64,000 nt of DNA from Actinomycetospora sp. TBRC 11914 (GCF_012933465.1 NZ_JABBND010000020.1:62001-126000); one strand, 5' to 3'; shown: positions 8,138 to 17,363, counted from the first letter of the stretch. Translations and numbers: made by a program. The notes: generated by a model from the sequence alone, not told the origin.

Positions 8138-8842
8138 CTAGGCCGAGGCGAGGACCGTCGCCGCCGCATTCTTGACCAGGTCCGCGACGACGTCGGGGCG
8201 GGACACGTAGATCGAGTGGCTGCCCGGCACCTCGGTCACCGTCGCGCCGGCCCGCTCGGCCATGGCGCGCTGGGCCGGCGGCGGGATCATGCGGTCCTCG
8301 GTGGCGACGAGGTACCAGCTGGGCCGGGATCGCCAGGCCGGGTCGGTCACGCTGCCCTCGAGCGCGCCGGTGCCCCAGGGCACCTGCGAGTCGGCCATGA
8401 ACCGCGCCTCGTCGGTAGGGAGGTCGGCGGCGAAGGACGCCGCGAACCGCTCCCGGTCCAGGAACAGGGAGCCGTCGCGGGGCGGCAGGATCGGCGGCAC
8501 CGGCGCGCCGGGGGGCGGGTCCGCGATGAGGGTGTTGACCGACTCGCCGGTGTCCGGGGCGAAGGCCGCGATGTAGACCAGGGCACTGACCCGCTCGTCG
8601 GTGCCGGCTTCGGTGATGACGGCTCCGCCGTAGGAATGGCCCACCAGGACGACGGGCCCGTCGAGGTCGTCGAGGACCTGCCGGGTGGCGTCGACGTCGC
8701 CCGCCAGCGTCACCGTCGGGTTCTGGACCACCGCGACCCGGTAGCCCTCGTCGACGAGGAGCCCGTGGACGCCGCGCCAGCCCGAGCCGTCGACGAAGCC
8801 GCCGTGGACCAGGACGACGTTCGGGAGGGTGTCGGTGGACAT
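8138..8842 (-). CDS. Alpha/beta hydrolase
   Basis: A 234-residue single-domain alpha/beta hydrolase. The oxyanion motif is VLVHGGFVDGSGW, the nucleophile elbow is VGHSYGG (Ser about residue 70), the acid lies in ATEDRMIPP and the His in PGSHSIYVSRP, so the triad is complete. Its short lid resembles the EstC/hydroxynitrile-lyase-like actinobacterial group induced with other catabolic hydrolases. AAGGAAA precedes the ATG at 8842. It is divergent from the AraC-type regulator at 8986, which is the likely controller. Substrate not assigned. Confidence 0.9.
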   Translation of the reverse strand: MSTDTLPNVVLVHGGFVDGSGWRGVHGLLVDEGYRVAVVQNPTVTLAGDVDATRQVLDDLDGPVVLVGHSYGGAVITEAGTDERVSALVYIAAFAPDTGESVNTLIADPPPGAPVPPILPPRDGSLFLDRERFAASFAADLPTDEARFMADSQVPWGTGALEGSVTDPAWRSRPSWYLVATEDRMIPPPAQRAMAERAGATVTEVPGSHSIYVSRPDVVADLVKNAAATVLASA

Positions 8843-8985
8843 GATCGGTTTCCTTCCGTCGTGGGCCGCGTCCGCCGGGACCGCCCCGGGGATGCCCGCC
8901 CACCGTGCGGAGCTGTGCCGGCGGGGTCTCGGATGACGGTGCACACCGACCAGGACCGCGGTGCACACCTGGGTCGGAGGTCGCC

Positions 8986-10017
8986 GTGCCCGTCGTCGTG
9001 AGCTTCGAGGGGACAGACGCCCGCGACGGCGCGGAGTTCTGGTACGAGGCGTGCACCGGGACGTTCGTGGGCGTCGAGGTCGACGCGACGTCCGGCGAGC
9101 CGCTCGAGGGCAGCGTCCGCGCCCACGACCTCGGCGAGCTGGTCGTGGGGGAGATCGACGCGTCGCCGCAGCGGATGATCCGCACGCCGCGTCTGATCGA
9201 CCGGGCCGACCAGCAGTACCTCCTGCTCACGATGCCCGGTCGCGGATCGGGGTGTGTGGCACAAGCCGGCCGCCGGGCGCTGGTGCGTCCCGGAGACGCC
9301 GCGCTGGTCGAGTCCCACCGCCCGTTCGAGCTCGGGTTCGACGAGGCCTTCGACCTCTGGGTCTTCGCCTTCCCCCGCGACCTGGTCCGGCTCGGGGAGC
9401 GCGATCGAGCGCGTCTGTCCGCTCGGCGCGTCGATCTCCGCTCCGGCCTGGCAGGCGTGGCCGGGCGGGCGCTGCTGGATCTCGCGCGTCACGGGGAGCA
9501 GCTGGGCGACCCGTCGGACGGCGGTGCGCTCGCCCTCGCCAACGATCTCCTGACGACGCTGCTCCACGTGCCCCTGGCCGAGGACCGACGCCTCGCGGAC
9601 GCGTTGCACCGGACGTTGCCGTTGCGCATCCGGGACCACGTCAACCAGCGTCTCGCCGATCCGGCCCTGTCTCCCGCCCGGGTGGCAGCCGCGTTCGGCA
9701 TCTCGGTCCGCTACCTGCACAAGCTCTTCGAGGGTGAGGACGTGACGGTCGCCCACTACATCCGCGAGCGGCGCCTCGAGCGGTGCCGGCTGCGCCTGCT
9801 GGACCCGCGGTACTCCCACCAGTCGATCGCGACCCTGGCCTTCGAGGCGGGCTTCGGAGACCTCAGCGGGTTCAACCGCGCCTTCAGGGCGAGGTACGGG
9901 CTCAGCCCCCGCACGCTCCGGCGCCGCGGCGGGGTGCCTGCACCGCGGCGTGGCCGGGACCTCGGGGCCCCGGCGCCGGGACCGACGGCTCTCCTGCCGG
10001 CGCCTCGCAGCGGCTGA
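8986..10017 (+). CDS. AraC family transcriptional regulator
   Basis: A 343-residue regulator with an AraC-binding-like N-terminal domain (WYEACTGTFVGVEVDAT through LWVFAFPRDLV, AraC_binding_2 type) and a C-terminal double helix-turn-helix, LSPARVAAAFGISVRYLHKL and YSHQSIATLAFEAGFGDLSG, ending in the typical GLSPRTLRRR. The GTG at 8986 has a GGAGG six bases upstream. A proline/arginine-rich tail of about 25 residues follows the DNA-binding domain. It is divergent from the alpha/beta hydrolase at 8138-8842 and probably activates it. Confidence 0.92.
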   Translation: MPVVVSFEGTDARDGAEFWYEACTGTFVGVEVDATSGEPLEGSVRAHDLGELVVGEIDASPQRMIRTPRLIDRADQQYLLLTMPGRGSGCVAQAGRRALVRPGDAALVESHRPFELGFDEAFDLWVFAFPRDLVRLGERDRARLSARRVDLRSGLAGVAGRALLDLARHGEQLGDPSDGGALALANDLLTTLLHVPLAEDRRLADALHRTLPLRIRDHVNQRLADPALSPARVAAAFGISVRYLHKLFEGEDVTVAHYIRERRLERCRLRLLDPRYSHQSIATLAFEAGFGDLSGFNRAFRARYGLSPRTLRRRGGVPAPRRGRDLGAPAPGPTALLPAPRSG

Positions 10018-10054
10018 TCGTCGGGCTGCGCCCACTCGGCAGGTGGTGAGGACG

Positions 10055-11257
10055 ATGGCCGGCGGTAGGGACGGCCGGCACTCCGGCGACGCGTCCGGGC
10101 CGGTCGGGTGGTCGGGCCACCACCGGTTGGTGGCCCAGCCGCACGGGTCCGCGGAAGGCGTGGTCGCCGAGGCCGAAGCCACTGCCGCGGCGCTGGTGAC
10201 CCCGGACCATCCGCTGGGGACGGTCGGTGCCCCGAGCGACCGGCGCGCACCGTTCACCGTGGGGTTCCGGGCGGCGGCGGGGGCGCTGGTGGCGGTCGGG
10301 CTGGCGGTGCTGGCCTGGCTCGCGCTCGAGGTCCTGATCCTCATCGGTCTGGCCCTGGTGCTCGCCCTCGGGTTCGAACCGGTGGTGTCGGTGCTGGTGG
10401 GCCGTGGGTGGCGACGAGGGGTCGCGGTGTGCGCCGTCTGTCTCGGGCTCGTGGTCGCGGCGGCGGGTTTCCTGGCGATCGTGATCCCGCCGCTGGTCAC
10501 CCAGGTCGGCTCGCTCTCGAACGAGACGCGACTGGTGCTGACCGAGGTGCAGAACCAGAACTCCGCGTGGGGCCGGTGGGCCGGGCAGCTGCACCTGCAG
10601 GAGCGCGTGACCTCCTACGTCGAGGCGAACACGGGCTCGATCGCCGACGGGCTGGTGGGCTTCGGCATGCAGGTGTTCGGGGCGTTGAGCGGCGCGGTGA
10701 TCGTGCTGGTGCTCACGGTGTACTTCCTCGCGGCGCTGCCGAGCCTGCGGGCCGGCGCCTACCGCCTCGTGCCGCACTCCCGCCGGCCCCGCGTGATCCT
10801 GGTGGGCGACAGCATCGTCGCCAAGGTGGGCGCGTACCTGCTGGCGAACCTGTTCACCTCGGTGGTCATCGCGGTGGTGACCTTCATCTGGTTGCTGGTG
10901 ATGAAGGTGCCGTACGCGCTCGCGCTCGCGGTGCTCGTGGGCCTCCTCGACCTCATCCCCACCATCGGTTCCATCATCGCGGGAGGCCTGGTCGCCCTGG
11001 CGGCGTTGGCGGTCTCCTGGCCGGTCGCGGTGGCCACCCTCGGGTTCTACGTGGTCTACAAGGTCTTCGAGGACTACCTGTTGTGGCCGCGGGTCGCGAG
11101 CCGAGCGGTCCAGGTGCCGGCCTGGCTGACCATCGTCGCGGTGCTCGTCGGCGGCGCCCTGCTCGGTGTCCTCGGGGCCTTCCTCGCGATCCCCGTCGCC
11201 GCGGCCGCGCTCGTCGTCGTCCGCGAGGTGGTCCATCCACGCCAGGACACCCGCTGA
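10055..11257 (+). CDS. AI-2E family transporter (UPF0118/PerM-like membrane protein)
   Basis: A 400-residue polytopic membrane protein. About 65 polar residues precede paired N-terminal helices (VAVGLAVLAWLALEVLILIG), then the soluble linker of the family, and a C-terminal helix bundle with the typical LVGLLDLIPTIGSIIAGG and FEDYLLWPRVASRAVQVPAW motifs of the AI-2E/PerM superfamily. Members have been linked to AI-2 export and to Na+/H+ exchange, so substrate is open. The ATG at 10055 has GTGAGGA upstream. It could be co-transcribed with the AraC gene (37 bp gap). Confidence 0.88.
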   Translation: MAGGRDGRHSGDASGPVGWSGHHRLVAQPHGSAEGVVAEAEATAAALVTPDHPLGTVGAPSDRRAPFTVGFRAAAGALVAVGLAVLAWLALEVLILIGLALVLALGFEPVVSVLVGRGWRRGVAVCAVCLGLVVAAAGFLAIVIPPLVTQVGSLSNETRLVLTEVQNQNSAWGRWAGQLHLQERVTSYVEANTGSIADGLVGFGMQVFGALSGAVIVLVLTVYFLAALPSLRAGAYRLVPHSRRPRVILVGDSIVAKVGAYLLANLFTSVVIAVVTFIWLLVMKVPYALALAVLVGLLDLIPTIGSIIAGGLVALAALAVSWPVAVATLGFYVVYKVFEDYLLWPRVASRAVQVPAWLTIVAVLVGGALLGVLGAFLAIPVAAAALVVVREVVHPRQDTR

Positions 11258-11395
11258 GAGCGAACGGCGACCCCTCCGAGTGCGGGACCTCCGTCCCCGG
11301 CCGGCGACCCGAAGGTCCTTGTCGCCGGGGAGGCGGCGTCCGACGGTGGCGTCCGGCAGTGCCGTGCCGAGGCACACCGACCCGAGGGAGCGATC

Positions 11396-12106
11396 ATGCA
11401 GCCAGACACCTCCGTGCCCGAGGGGCCGGCGGCCCAGTTGCTGCGCCGCGAGGCGGCGCGGTGGTGGTGGGCGCCCCTCGTCGCCGGGATCCTCTGGTTC
11501 GCGATCGCCTGGGCGGTGCTCCGCGTGGACGTGGTCTCGCTGGCGACGGTCGGGATCCTCGTCGGGATCGTCTTCCTGCTCGCCGCGGTCGCGGAGGCCG
11601 GGATGGCGGGCCTGGCGATGGGTGGCTGGAAGGCCGTCCACATCGTGCTCGCGGTGGTGTTCCTGCTGGGCGCGCTGTGGGCCTTCATCCGGCCGATCAA
11701 CACCTTCTTCGCGCTGGCCTCGGTGCTGGGCCTGTTGCTGCTCATCCAGGGTGTCTTCTACATCGCCCGGGCCGCAGCGGCCCGCGAGGTGAGCCCCTAC
11801 TGGTGGGTGGGGATGGTCTGTGGCGTGCTGGTCCTGCTGCTCGGCATCTGGGTGTCGACGTCCGACCGGGCGTGGGACCTGGCGGCCCGCGCCGTGTTCG
11901 TGCTGCTCTTCGTCGGCTTCTACGCGGTCTTCCGCGGGATCAACGACCTCGTGCTCGCGTTCGAGCTGCGCCGTGTCGGCCGGGAGGACCGGAGGAGCGA
12001 GCCCGGACCCGCCGGTGAGGCGCCGTCCGTGCCCTCGCAGGACCGGCGGTCGATGGCGGGAGGTGTCGAGCCGGAGCCGCGGTCCCACACGACGCCGAGC
12101 GTGTGA
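11396..12106 (+). CDS. HdeD family (DUF308) membrane protein
   Basis: A 236-residue protein with six predicted membrane helices in three short-loop pairs (WWWAPLVAGILWFAIAWAVL, IVFLLAAVAEAGMAGLAMG, ALASVLGLLLLIQGVFYIAR and others), the pattern of HdeD/DUF308 proteins, some of which are tied to acid stress. A hydrophilic tail of about 45 residues (ELRRVGREDRRSEPG onward) is longer than usual and looks disordered. GGGAGCGATC precedes the ATG. It is convergent with the epoxide-hydrolase-like gene, with only 22 bp between the stops. Confidence 0.85.
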   Translation: MQPDTSVPEGPAAQLLRREAARWWWAPLVAGILWFAIAWAVLRVDVVSLATVGILVGIVFLLAAVAEAGMAGLAMGGWKAVHIVLAVVFLLGALWAFIRPINTFFALASVLGLLLLIQGVFYIARAAAAREVSPYWWVGMVCGVLVLLLGIWVSTSDRAWDLAARAVFVLLFVGFYAVFRGINDLVLAFELRRVGREDRRSEPGPAGEAPSVPSQDRRSMAGGVEPEPRSHTTPSV

Positions 12107-12128
12107 CGGTGCCGCGGCCCCGTCCGGG

Positions 12129-13121
12129 TCAGCTCGACGCCTTCTCCGTCGCGCCCGCGGTCCCGGCGGCCGGTGCCGTCGTCGAGAACTCGACGAGCAG
12201 GCGCGTGACGCGGTCGGGCGCGTCGTGGTGCACCCAGTGCGAGGCGTCGGGGATCCGCTCGACGTGGTCCAGGTGCGGCACGTCGTCGTGCTCGGGCTCC
12301 GCGAGCTCGCCGCCGAGGTAGCGGTCGCGGTCGCCCCAGATGACCAGGGTGGGCGCCTGGATCGGGCGGATGGCGGCGTCGGCCTCCCGCGGGGGTGTCC
12401 GGACGGAGGCGCGGTAGTAGTTGATCATGCCGGTGGCCGCGCCGGGTCGGGACCAGGCCGCGACGTAGCGATCGGCGACGTCCGCGGTGAAGGCCGGGTC
12501 GGCGTCGCGGAGGAAGTGCCGGAAGAAGTGCCACCCGTTGGCGTGGACGACGGCCTCCGGCAGCTCGGGGAGGTCGAAGAAGAAGAAGTACCAGGACCGG
12601 CGCAGCTGGGCGGGGTGGTGCAGTCCCTGCGACAGCTTCCGGGGATGGGCCGCGTTGAGGATCGCGAGGCGGTCCACGACCTCGGGGTGGACCATCGCGG
12701 TGGCCCACGCGACGCTCCCGCCCCAGTCGTGCCCGACCAGCGTCGCGGACTCGGCACCGCGCTCGTGGACGAGGTCGCGGATGTCGGCGGCCAGCAGTTC
12801 GGTGCCGTAGGCCGTGACCTCCGGCGGCCGGGACGACAGGTTGTAGCCCCGCATGTCCGGCGCCACGACCCGGAAGCCGGCCGCGGCGAGCGGTGCCATC
12901 TGCTCCCGCCACGCGTACCAGAACTCGGGGAAGCCGTGCAGGAGGAGGACCAGCGGGCCCTCGCCGGCCTCGACGTAGTGCAGCCGCTGGTCGCCGAGCT
13001 CGGCGTAGCCCTCGCGGAGGGGGATCGATCGGCTGGTGAACCGGTCGACGAACCCGGGCGGCAGGTCCGACGCCTCGGCGTCGGGAACGGGGCTCTCGGG
13101 AGCGGTGGACGACGGGGGCAT
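12129..13121 (-). CDS. Alpha/beta hydrolase, epoxide hydrolase / haloalkane dehalogenase type
   Basis: A 330-residue hydrolase with an aspartate nucleophile. HGFPEFWYAW (62-71) supplies the oxyanion hole, VGHDWGGSVAWA carries the nucleophile Asp132, a later Asp lies in WGDRDRYLG and the His in PDASHWVHHDAPD. The cap contains two Tyr-rich segments (SWYFFFFDLPELP, NYYRASVRTPP) as in epoxide hydrolases. GGAGG precedes the ATG at 13121; the frame is open further upstream but without conserved sequence. Last gene of the minus-strand hydrolase cluster from 18563 to 12129. Soluble epoxide hydrolase is the best guess. Confidence 0.9.
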   Translation of the reverse strand: MPPSSTAPESPVPDAEASDLPPGFVDRFTSRSIPLREGYAELGDQRLHYVEAGEGPLVLLLHGFPEFWYAWREQMAPLAAAGFRVVAPDMRGYNLSSRPPEVTAYGTELLAADIRDLVHERGAESATLVGHDWGGSVAWATAMVHPEVVDRLAILNAAHPRKLSQGLHHPAQLRRSWYFFFFDLPELPEAVVHANGWHFFRHFLRDADPAFTADVADRYVAAWSRPGAATGMINYYRASVRTPPREADAAIRPIQAPTLVIWGDRDRYLGGELAEPEHDDVPHLDHVERIPDASHWVHHDAPDRVTRLLVEFSTTAPAAGTAGATEKASS

Positions 13122-13362
13122 GGGGCCTCCCCTCTCCGGCAGCGGTACACCGACGATCGCCCCTCGGCCCGGGTGTCGAGCCGGTGCCGGTCCCTGGTCG
13201 TCGCGCGGGTCGTGCGCGGGGCGCCGCCCAGGGGCCAGGGCCCCGGCGGGCCGGCGAGGACCAGGGCCGGTCACGGGCGCGCCGTGCGCGTGCTCGTCGC
13301 CCCGTCCGACGAAGCGGCGGCCCGCCGACTCCTGTCCGCGGTGGGTGTCGACGAGGGAAGCC

Positions 13363-14262
13363 TCAGAGCCACGCGGAGACGATGATTTCCCGGAGGTCAC
13401 GGTCGGGGTGCTCGCGGGCGCCGTACAGGATGTTCGCGCCGATCCACAGGATCGTCCGCCCGAGGTGGTCCGGGTAGCGCGCGATCTTCGCGTCGAAGAA
13501 GTCGACGGCCCCGTGCTGGGTGTCCAGGAGCTCCTCGGCGTCGTCGAGGTATTCCCGGGTCTCCGCGATGGTGCGGACGGCGTCGTCGTCGCGCCGGCTG
13601 TCCTGGTGGCCGGCGACGATGTGCCGGGGCCGGAGCGACTCCACCGTGTCGATCGCCTGGCGCCATGGCCCGAAGCCGCCGTTGACGGCGATCTGCGCGA
13701 GGTAGAGGTGCACGCCGGTGTAGATGACGTCCCCGGCGACGACGAGGTCGAGATCGGGCACGTGCAGGACCGTGGTGTCGTCGCTGTCGGTGGAGCCGAC
13801 CTCGACGATCGCGAGGTCGTGGCCCTCGAGCGTGACGCGGTTGTCCGGCGCCGTCACCGCGGTGACCGGGGTGGGCGGGATGCCGGTGTAGATCCTGTCC
13901 CAGAGCAGGGGCCTCGTGGCGACGTTGCCGTGCATCTGGGCGATGGTCCCGGCCGAGGCGACCACTCGGGCCCCGAACCGCTCGACCAGCGGGCCGGCGG
14001 CGAACCAGTGGTCGCCGTGGCCGTGGGTGACCACGATGTCCGTCAGGTTCCGATCCTTGGAGGCGATCCAGTCGCCGAGCACGCGCGCCTGGTCGGTGGT
14101 CAGCGGTGGGTCGGTCAGGATCGCGTCCTCGCGGCCGTAGATCAGGGTGCTCGCCTGGGGCGAGAACCGTTTCGGCTCTCCGTTGGGGAGTACGCCGTCC
14201 TGGGGCGCCGGCTCGTTGATGAAGACCTCGTAGCTCAGGGTCCTGGTGGCGGTGCTGGTCAT
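13363..14262 (-). CDS. MBL-fold metallo-hydrolase
   Basis: A 299-residue metallo-beta-lactamase-fold protein. The dinuclear metal motif is THGHGDHWF (about residues 79-87), followed by the bridging Asp in VVAGDVIYTG and the final His in VAGHQDSRRDDD. The N-terminal and C-terminal portions match the group of bacterial MBL hydrolases similar to AttM/quorum-quenching lactonases only loosely, so lactonase is a guess. It sits between an SDR and an epoxide hydrolase in the minus-strand cluster, where hydrolysis of a lactone or ester intermediate would make sense. The start at 14262 reads MTSTATRTLSYEV. Confidence 0.88.
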   Translation of the reverse strand: MTSTATRTLSYEVFINEPAPQDGVLPNGEPKRFSPQASTLIYGREDAILTDPPLTTDQARVLGDWIASKDRNLTDIVVTHGHGDHWFAAGPLVERFGARVVASAGTIAQMHGNVATRPLLWDRIYTGIPPTPVTAVTAPDNRVTLEGHDLAIVEVGSTDSDDTTVLHVPDLDLVVAGDVIYTGVHLYLAQIAVNGGFGPWRQAIDTVESLRPRHIVAGHQDSRRDDDAVRTIAETREYLDDAEELLDTQHGAVDFFDAKIARYPDHLGRTILWIGANILYGAREHPDRDLREIIVSAWL

Positions 14263-14336
14263 GCCGGGACGCTCTCGCCGGTCGCGGTCGGGTCGCGCCC
14301 GGTGGGATCCCTGGCCTCGACCCCTGCGCGCCCGGG

Positions 14337-15092
14337 TCAGGTGAACTGTTGGCCGCCGTCGATGTCGTAGGTGGCGCCGGTCAGGGCGGTGTTGGTCATG
14401 AGGTGCACGGCGAGTGCGGCGACGTCGGCCGGTGTGACGACGCGACCGATGGGCAGCGTGTGTCGGAGCTCGGCGCGGCGGTCCTCGAGCTGGTCGCCGA
14501 GCAGCGAGGCCGACAGCCCGGTGTCGACGAAGCCGGGGGCGATCAGGTTGACGCGCACCGGGGCGAGCTCGAGCGCCAGCGCCGCGACGAACGGAGGGAA
14601 CGCCGCGGTCGCGGCGGTCGCGATCCCGAGGCCGGGCGCGACGCGCCGGGCGCCGGTGCCGCCGACGAAGACCAGCGTCCCTCCGGGGCGCATGAGCCCG
14701 GGGGCGTGTCGGGCGACCTCGAGCGCCACCACGATGTGCTCGCTGAGCGCGTCGCGCACGGCGGCCGCGTCCATCTCCAGCAGCGGTCCGTAGTGCGGAC
14801 CGCCGGCGGTCACCATGACGTGGTCGACGGGCGAGGAGAGCTCTTCGAAGAAGGCCGCCACGGAGGCGGGGTCGGTGGCGTCGAAGGCGGCGGTCGTCCG
14901 GGCGTCGACTTCCTGGGCGGCGCGCTCGAGCCGGCCCGGGCTGCGGGCGGTCAGGACGACCTCGGCGCCCGCCTTCCGGGCCCGTCGAGCGGTCTCGAGG
15001 CCGATGCCGGCGCTGCCGCCGACGACGACGACGGTCTGTCCGACCAACGCGGGTCCCTGATGGCCCGTCGCGGGCGCGGGTGTGGTGGTCAT
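14337..15092 (-). CDS. SDR-fold protein lacking the catalytic Tyr-Lys pair
   Basis: A 251-residue Rossmann-fold SDR. The cofactor loop VVVGGSAGIGLETARRA (residues 23-39) and the ending TLTGATYDIDGGQQFT-like segment are intact, and NNAG is replaced by TAGG. Where the YxxxK motif should be, the sequence is GLGIATAATAAFPPFVAAL, so both the catalytic Tyr and Lys are missing. It belongs to a known divergent actinobacterial SDR group with this AATAA signature. The cofactor site is conserved but classical ketoreductase chemistry is doubtful. It lies in the hydrolase cluster between the MBL hydrolase and the redoxin gene. Confidence 0.85.
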   Translation of the reverse strand: MTTTPAPATGHQGPALVGQTVVVVGGSAGIGLETARRARKAGAEVVLTARSPGRLERAAQEVDARTTAAFDATDPASVAAFFEELSSPVDHVMVTAGGPHYGPLLEMDAAAVRDALSEHIVVALEVARHAPGLMRPGGTLVFVGGTGARRVAPGLGIATAATAAFPPFVAALALELAPVRVNLIAPGFVDTGLSASLLGDQLEDRRAELRHTLPIGRVVTPADVAALAVHLMTNTALTGATYDIDGGQQFT

Positions 15093-15163
15093 GGCATGTT
15101 CCGCTCGTGTGGGGATGGTCGTCGGGTTCCTCACCGGATCGCGCGAGGGTGGTCGCGCGTGGG

Positions 15164-16141
15164 CTAGCCGAAGGTGAAGACGTAGGCCTCGGCGCCCGCG
15201 TCGTCGAAGGTGATGTCGACCGTCCTGCTGGTGATGCGGCCGGGCTGCCGGATGAGCTGATAGAGGCGCGCGTCGGTCACCGTGCCGCGTCCGCCGTCGT
15301 CGACGTCGAGCCCGTGCGCCGGACCGGGTGGTGCGCCGTCGAGCCGGACCGTGACGCGCACCGGCCCGTCCCGGGCCCCCATCACCAGGTTGACGTCGCG
15401 GGCGTGTCCGCGGTGCGAGAGGCGCCCGCCGGGCTCGTCGAGGGTCGCGTGTCGGGGCCCGACGGTCCACGCGCCGGACAGTGACCATCGGTCGAGGCCG
15501 AGCCGGCGGGGCTGGGCGTAGACCTGGCTGTGGTCGCGTCGGACCCCGCCGGGCGAGGCGAAGCCGCTGGCGCGGGCGTAGCCGACGTAGGTCTCGGGGG
15601 ACCCGAGGGTGTCCAGGTCCGCCGGCAGCGAGACGCCCCGGGGGGCGACCGCGACGCGCTGGTCCCCGACGACGCTGCCCGCCTCGGCGAGCAGGTCCCG
15701 GATGACAGTCTCGGAGCGCTCGTAGTCCTCCTCCCCGAAGTGGTGGTGCCGGAGCCGTCCTTCCGCGTCCGCGAAGTACAGCGCCGGCCAGTACCGGTTC
15801 CCGAAGGCCTCCCAGACCGCGAAGTCGTTGTCGAGCGCGACCGGGTACGTGATGCCGAGACCGGCGAGCGCCTGCCGGACCCGCCCGACGTCCTCCTCGA
15901 ACGGGAACTCCGGGGAGTGGATGCCGACCACGACCAGCCCGTCGTCGCGGTACCGGTCCGCCCACGCCGTCACGTAGGGCACGGTGCGCAGCCAGTTGAC
16001 GCAGGAGAACGTGCAGAACTGGGCCACCACCACCCGGCCGCGGAGTCCGGCCGGGCTGAGCGGCTCGGAGTGGAGCCAGCTGGTCGCCCCGCCCAGGCCG
16101 GGGAGGTCACCCTCGACCGGCAGCCGGGCCGTCGTCGTCAC
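15164..16141 (-). CDS. Redoxin/thioredoxin-domain protein (DipZ-type C-terminal region) with a CxxW active site
   Basis: A 325-residue protein. Residues 20-165 form a TlpA/DipZ-like thioredoxin fold: GRVVVAQFCTFSCVNWLRTV, VVVGIHSPEFPFE, NRYWPALYFADAEG. The remaining half resembles the beta-sandwich tail of DipZ proteins. In DipZ the motif is CxxC (SCINC); here it is C49-V-N-W52, with an extra Cys at 45, so normal dithiol chemistry is unlikely unless Cys45 substitutes. The DipZ membrane domain is absent and no signal peptide is visible, so it is probably cytosolic. The GTG at 16141 overlaps the stop of the epoxide hydrolase upstream by four bases. Confidence 0.82.
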   Translation of the reverse strand: MTTTARLPVEGDLPGLGGATSWLHSEPLSPAGLRGRVVVAQFCTFSCVNWLRTVPYVTAWADRYRDDGLVVVGIHSPEFPFEEDVGRVRQALAGLGITYPVALDNDFAVWEAFGNRYWPALYFADAEGRLRHHHFGEEDYERSETVIRDLLAEAGSVVGDQRVAVAPRGVSLPADLDTLGSPETYVGYARASGFASPGGVRRDHSQVYAQPRRLGLDRWSLSGAWTVGPRHATLDEPGGRLSHRGHARDVNLVMGARDGPVRVTVRLDGAPPGPAHGLDVDDGGRGTVTDARLYQLIRQPGRITSRTVDITFDDAGAEAYVFTFG

Positions 16142-17328
16142 CGCAACGACCGGAAGGTCGCCCGGATCTCCCGGGAGAAGGTCTCGGGCTGCTCCCACGC
16201 CGCGAAGTGCCCGCCCTCGTCGACCTCGGCGAAGTGGATGAGCCGGGGGTAGGCCCGCTCGGCCCAGCTCCGCGGCGCCCGGTAGAGCTCGTCCGGGAAG
16301 ACCGTCACCCCGACCGGGATCTCCACGCCCTTCGTGTCGAAGAAGGCGAGGGTGCTCTCCCAGTACAGGCGGGCCGAGGAGACGGCGGTGTTCGTCAGCC
16401 AGTAGTGGGTGACGTTGTCGAGCACGTCGTCGCGGGAGAGGCCCCCGGGGTTCCCCGCGAATGCGCGGGCGATCAGCTCGTAGCTCGCGACGTCGTGGTC
16501 CAGCATCCAGGCCGCGAGCCCCACCGGGGAGTCCGCGATGGCGTAGAGCGTCTGGGGGCGGTTGCCCATCTCCCCGGCGTAGCCGGTGCCGGTCGCGAAG
16601 AAGTGGACGAGCACGTCGAACGCGCTCTGCTCCTCGGCGGTGAGGCCCGGGGGCGCGGGGTCGCCGCGCGAGATCGCCCGGGAGACCTCGGGCGGGACCG
16701 TGGCGGGCATGTTCGTGTGGATACCGAGCAGCCCCGACGGCTTCAGGAGAGCCATCTGCTCGGTGACGGCGTTGCCCCAGTCGCCGCCCTGGGCGACGAA
16801 CCGCCGGTAGCCGAGCCGGTCCATCAGCTCGACCCAGGCGCGCGCGATCCGCTGCGGGTCCCAGCCGGTCCCGGTCGGCTTGCCCGAGAACCCGTAGCCG
16901 GGCAGTGACGGGACGACCAGGTGGAACGCGTCCGACGCGGGGGCGCCGTGGGCGGTGGGGTCGGTCAGCGGCTCGAGGATCTTCAGTTGCTCGACCGTCG
17001 ACCCTGGCCAGCCGTGGGTGACGATGAGCGGCAGCGCGTCCTCGTGCCGCGAGCGGACGTGGATGGCGTGGATGTCCACCCCGTCGATCGTGGTGACGAC
17101 GTGGGGGAGGGCCGCGAACCGTCGCTCGAAGCGGCGCCAGTCGTACTCGCCGGCCCAGTAGTCGGCGAGGGCGCGGATGGTGTCGAGGCGCACGCCCTGG
17201 GACGGGTCGGTCTCCCGATCGGGCCACCTGGTGGCCTCGATGCGCCGGCGCAGGTCGGCGAGCTGGTCGTCGGACACGTCGAACGTGAACGGGCGCACGT
17301 CCGGCGAGGTCGTGGTGGTGGCTGACAT
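16138..17328 (-). CDS. Epoxide hydrolase (EHN-type, microsomal-like)
   Basis: A 396-residue enzyme that opens epoxides to diols. It has the N-terminal EHN domain (PFTFDVSDDQLADLRRRIEA through HVVTTIDGVDIHAIHVRS) and the alpha/beta core with HGWPG at 105-109, nucleophile Asp183 in AQGGDWGNA, cap tyrosines in YAIADSPVGLAAW, and the C-terminal EGGHFAAWEQP histidine. The length is typical of bacterial microsomal-type enzymes. GGAGGACCAG precedes the ATG at 17328. It overlaps the redoxin gene and follows a paralogous epoxide hydrolase by 35 bp, a tandem duplication with clear divergence. Confidence 0.93.
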   Translation of the reverse strand: MSATTTTSPDVRPFTFDVSDDQLADLRRRIEATRWPDRETDPSQGVRLDTIRALADYWAGEYDWRRFERRFAALPHVVTTIDGVDIHAIHVRSRHEDALPLIVTHGWPGSTVEQLKILEPLTDPTAHGAPASDAFHLVVPSLPGYGFSGKPTGTGWDPQRIARAWVELMDRLGYRRFVAQGGDWGNAVTEQMALLKPSGLLGIHTNMPATVPPEVSRAISRGDPAPPGLTAEEQSAFDVLVHFFATGTGYAGEMGNRPQTLYAIADSPVGLAAWMLDHDVASYELIARAFAGNPGGLSRDDVLDNVTHYWLTNTAVSSARLYWESTLAFFDTKGVEIPVGVTVFPDELYRAPRSWAERAYPRLIHFAEVDEGGHFAAWEQPETFSREIRATFRSLR

Positions 17329-17363
17329 CTGGTCCTCCTGGTCGGGGCTCGGGAGCCGGGCAC

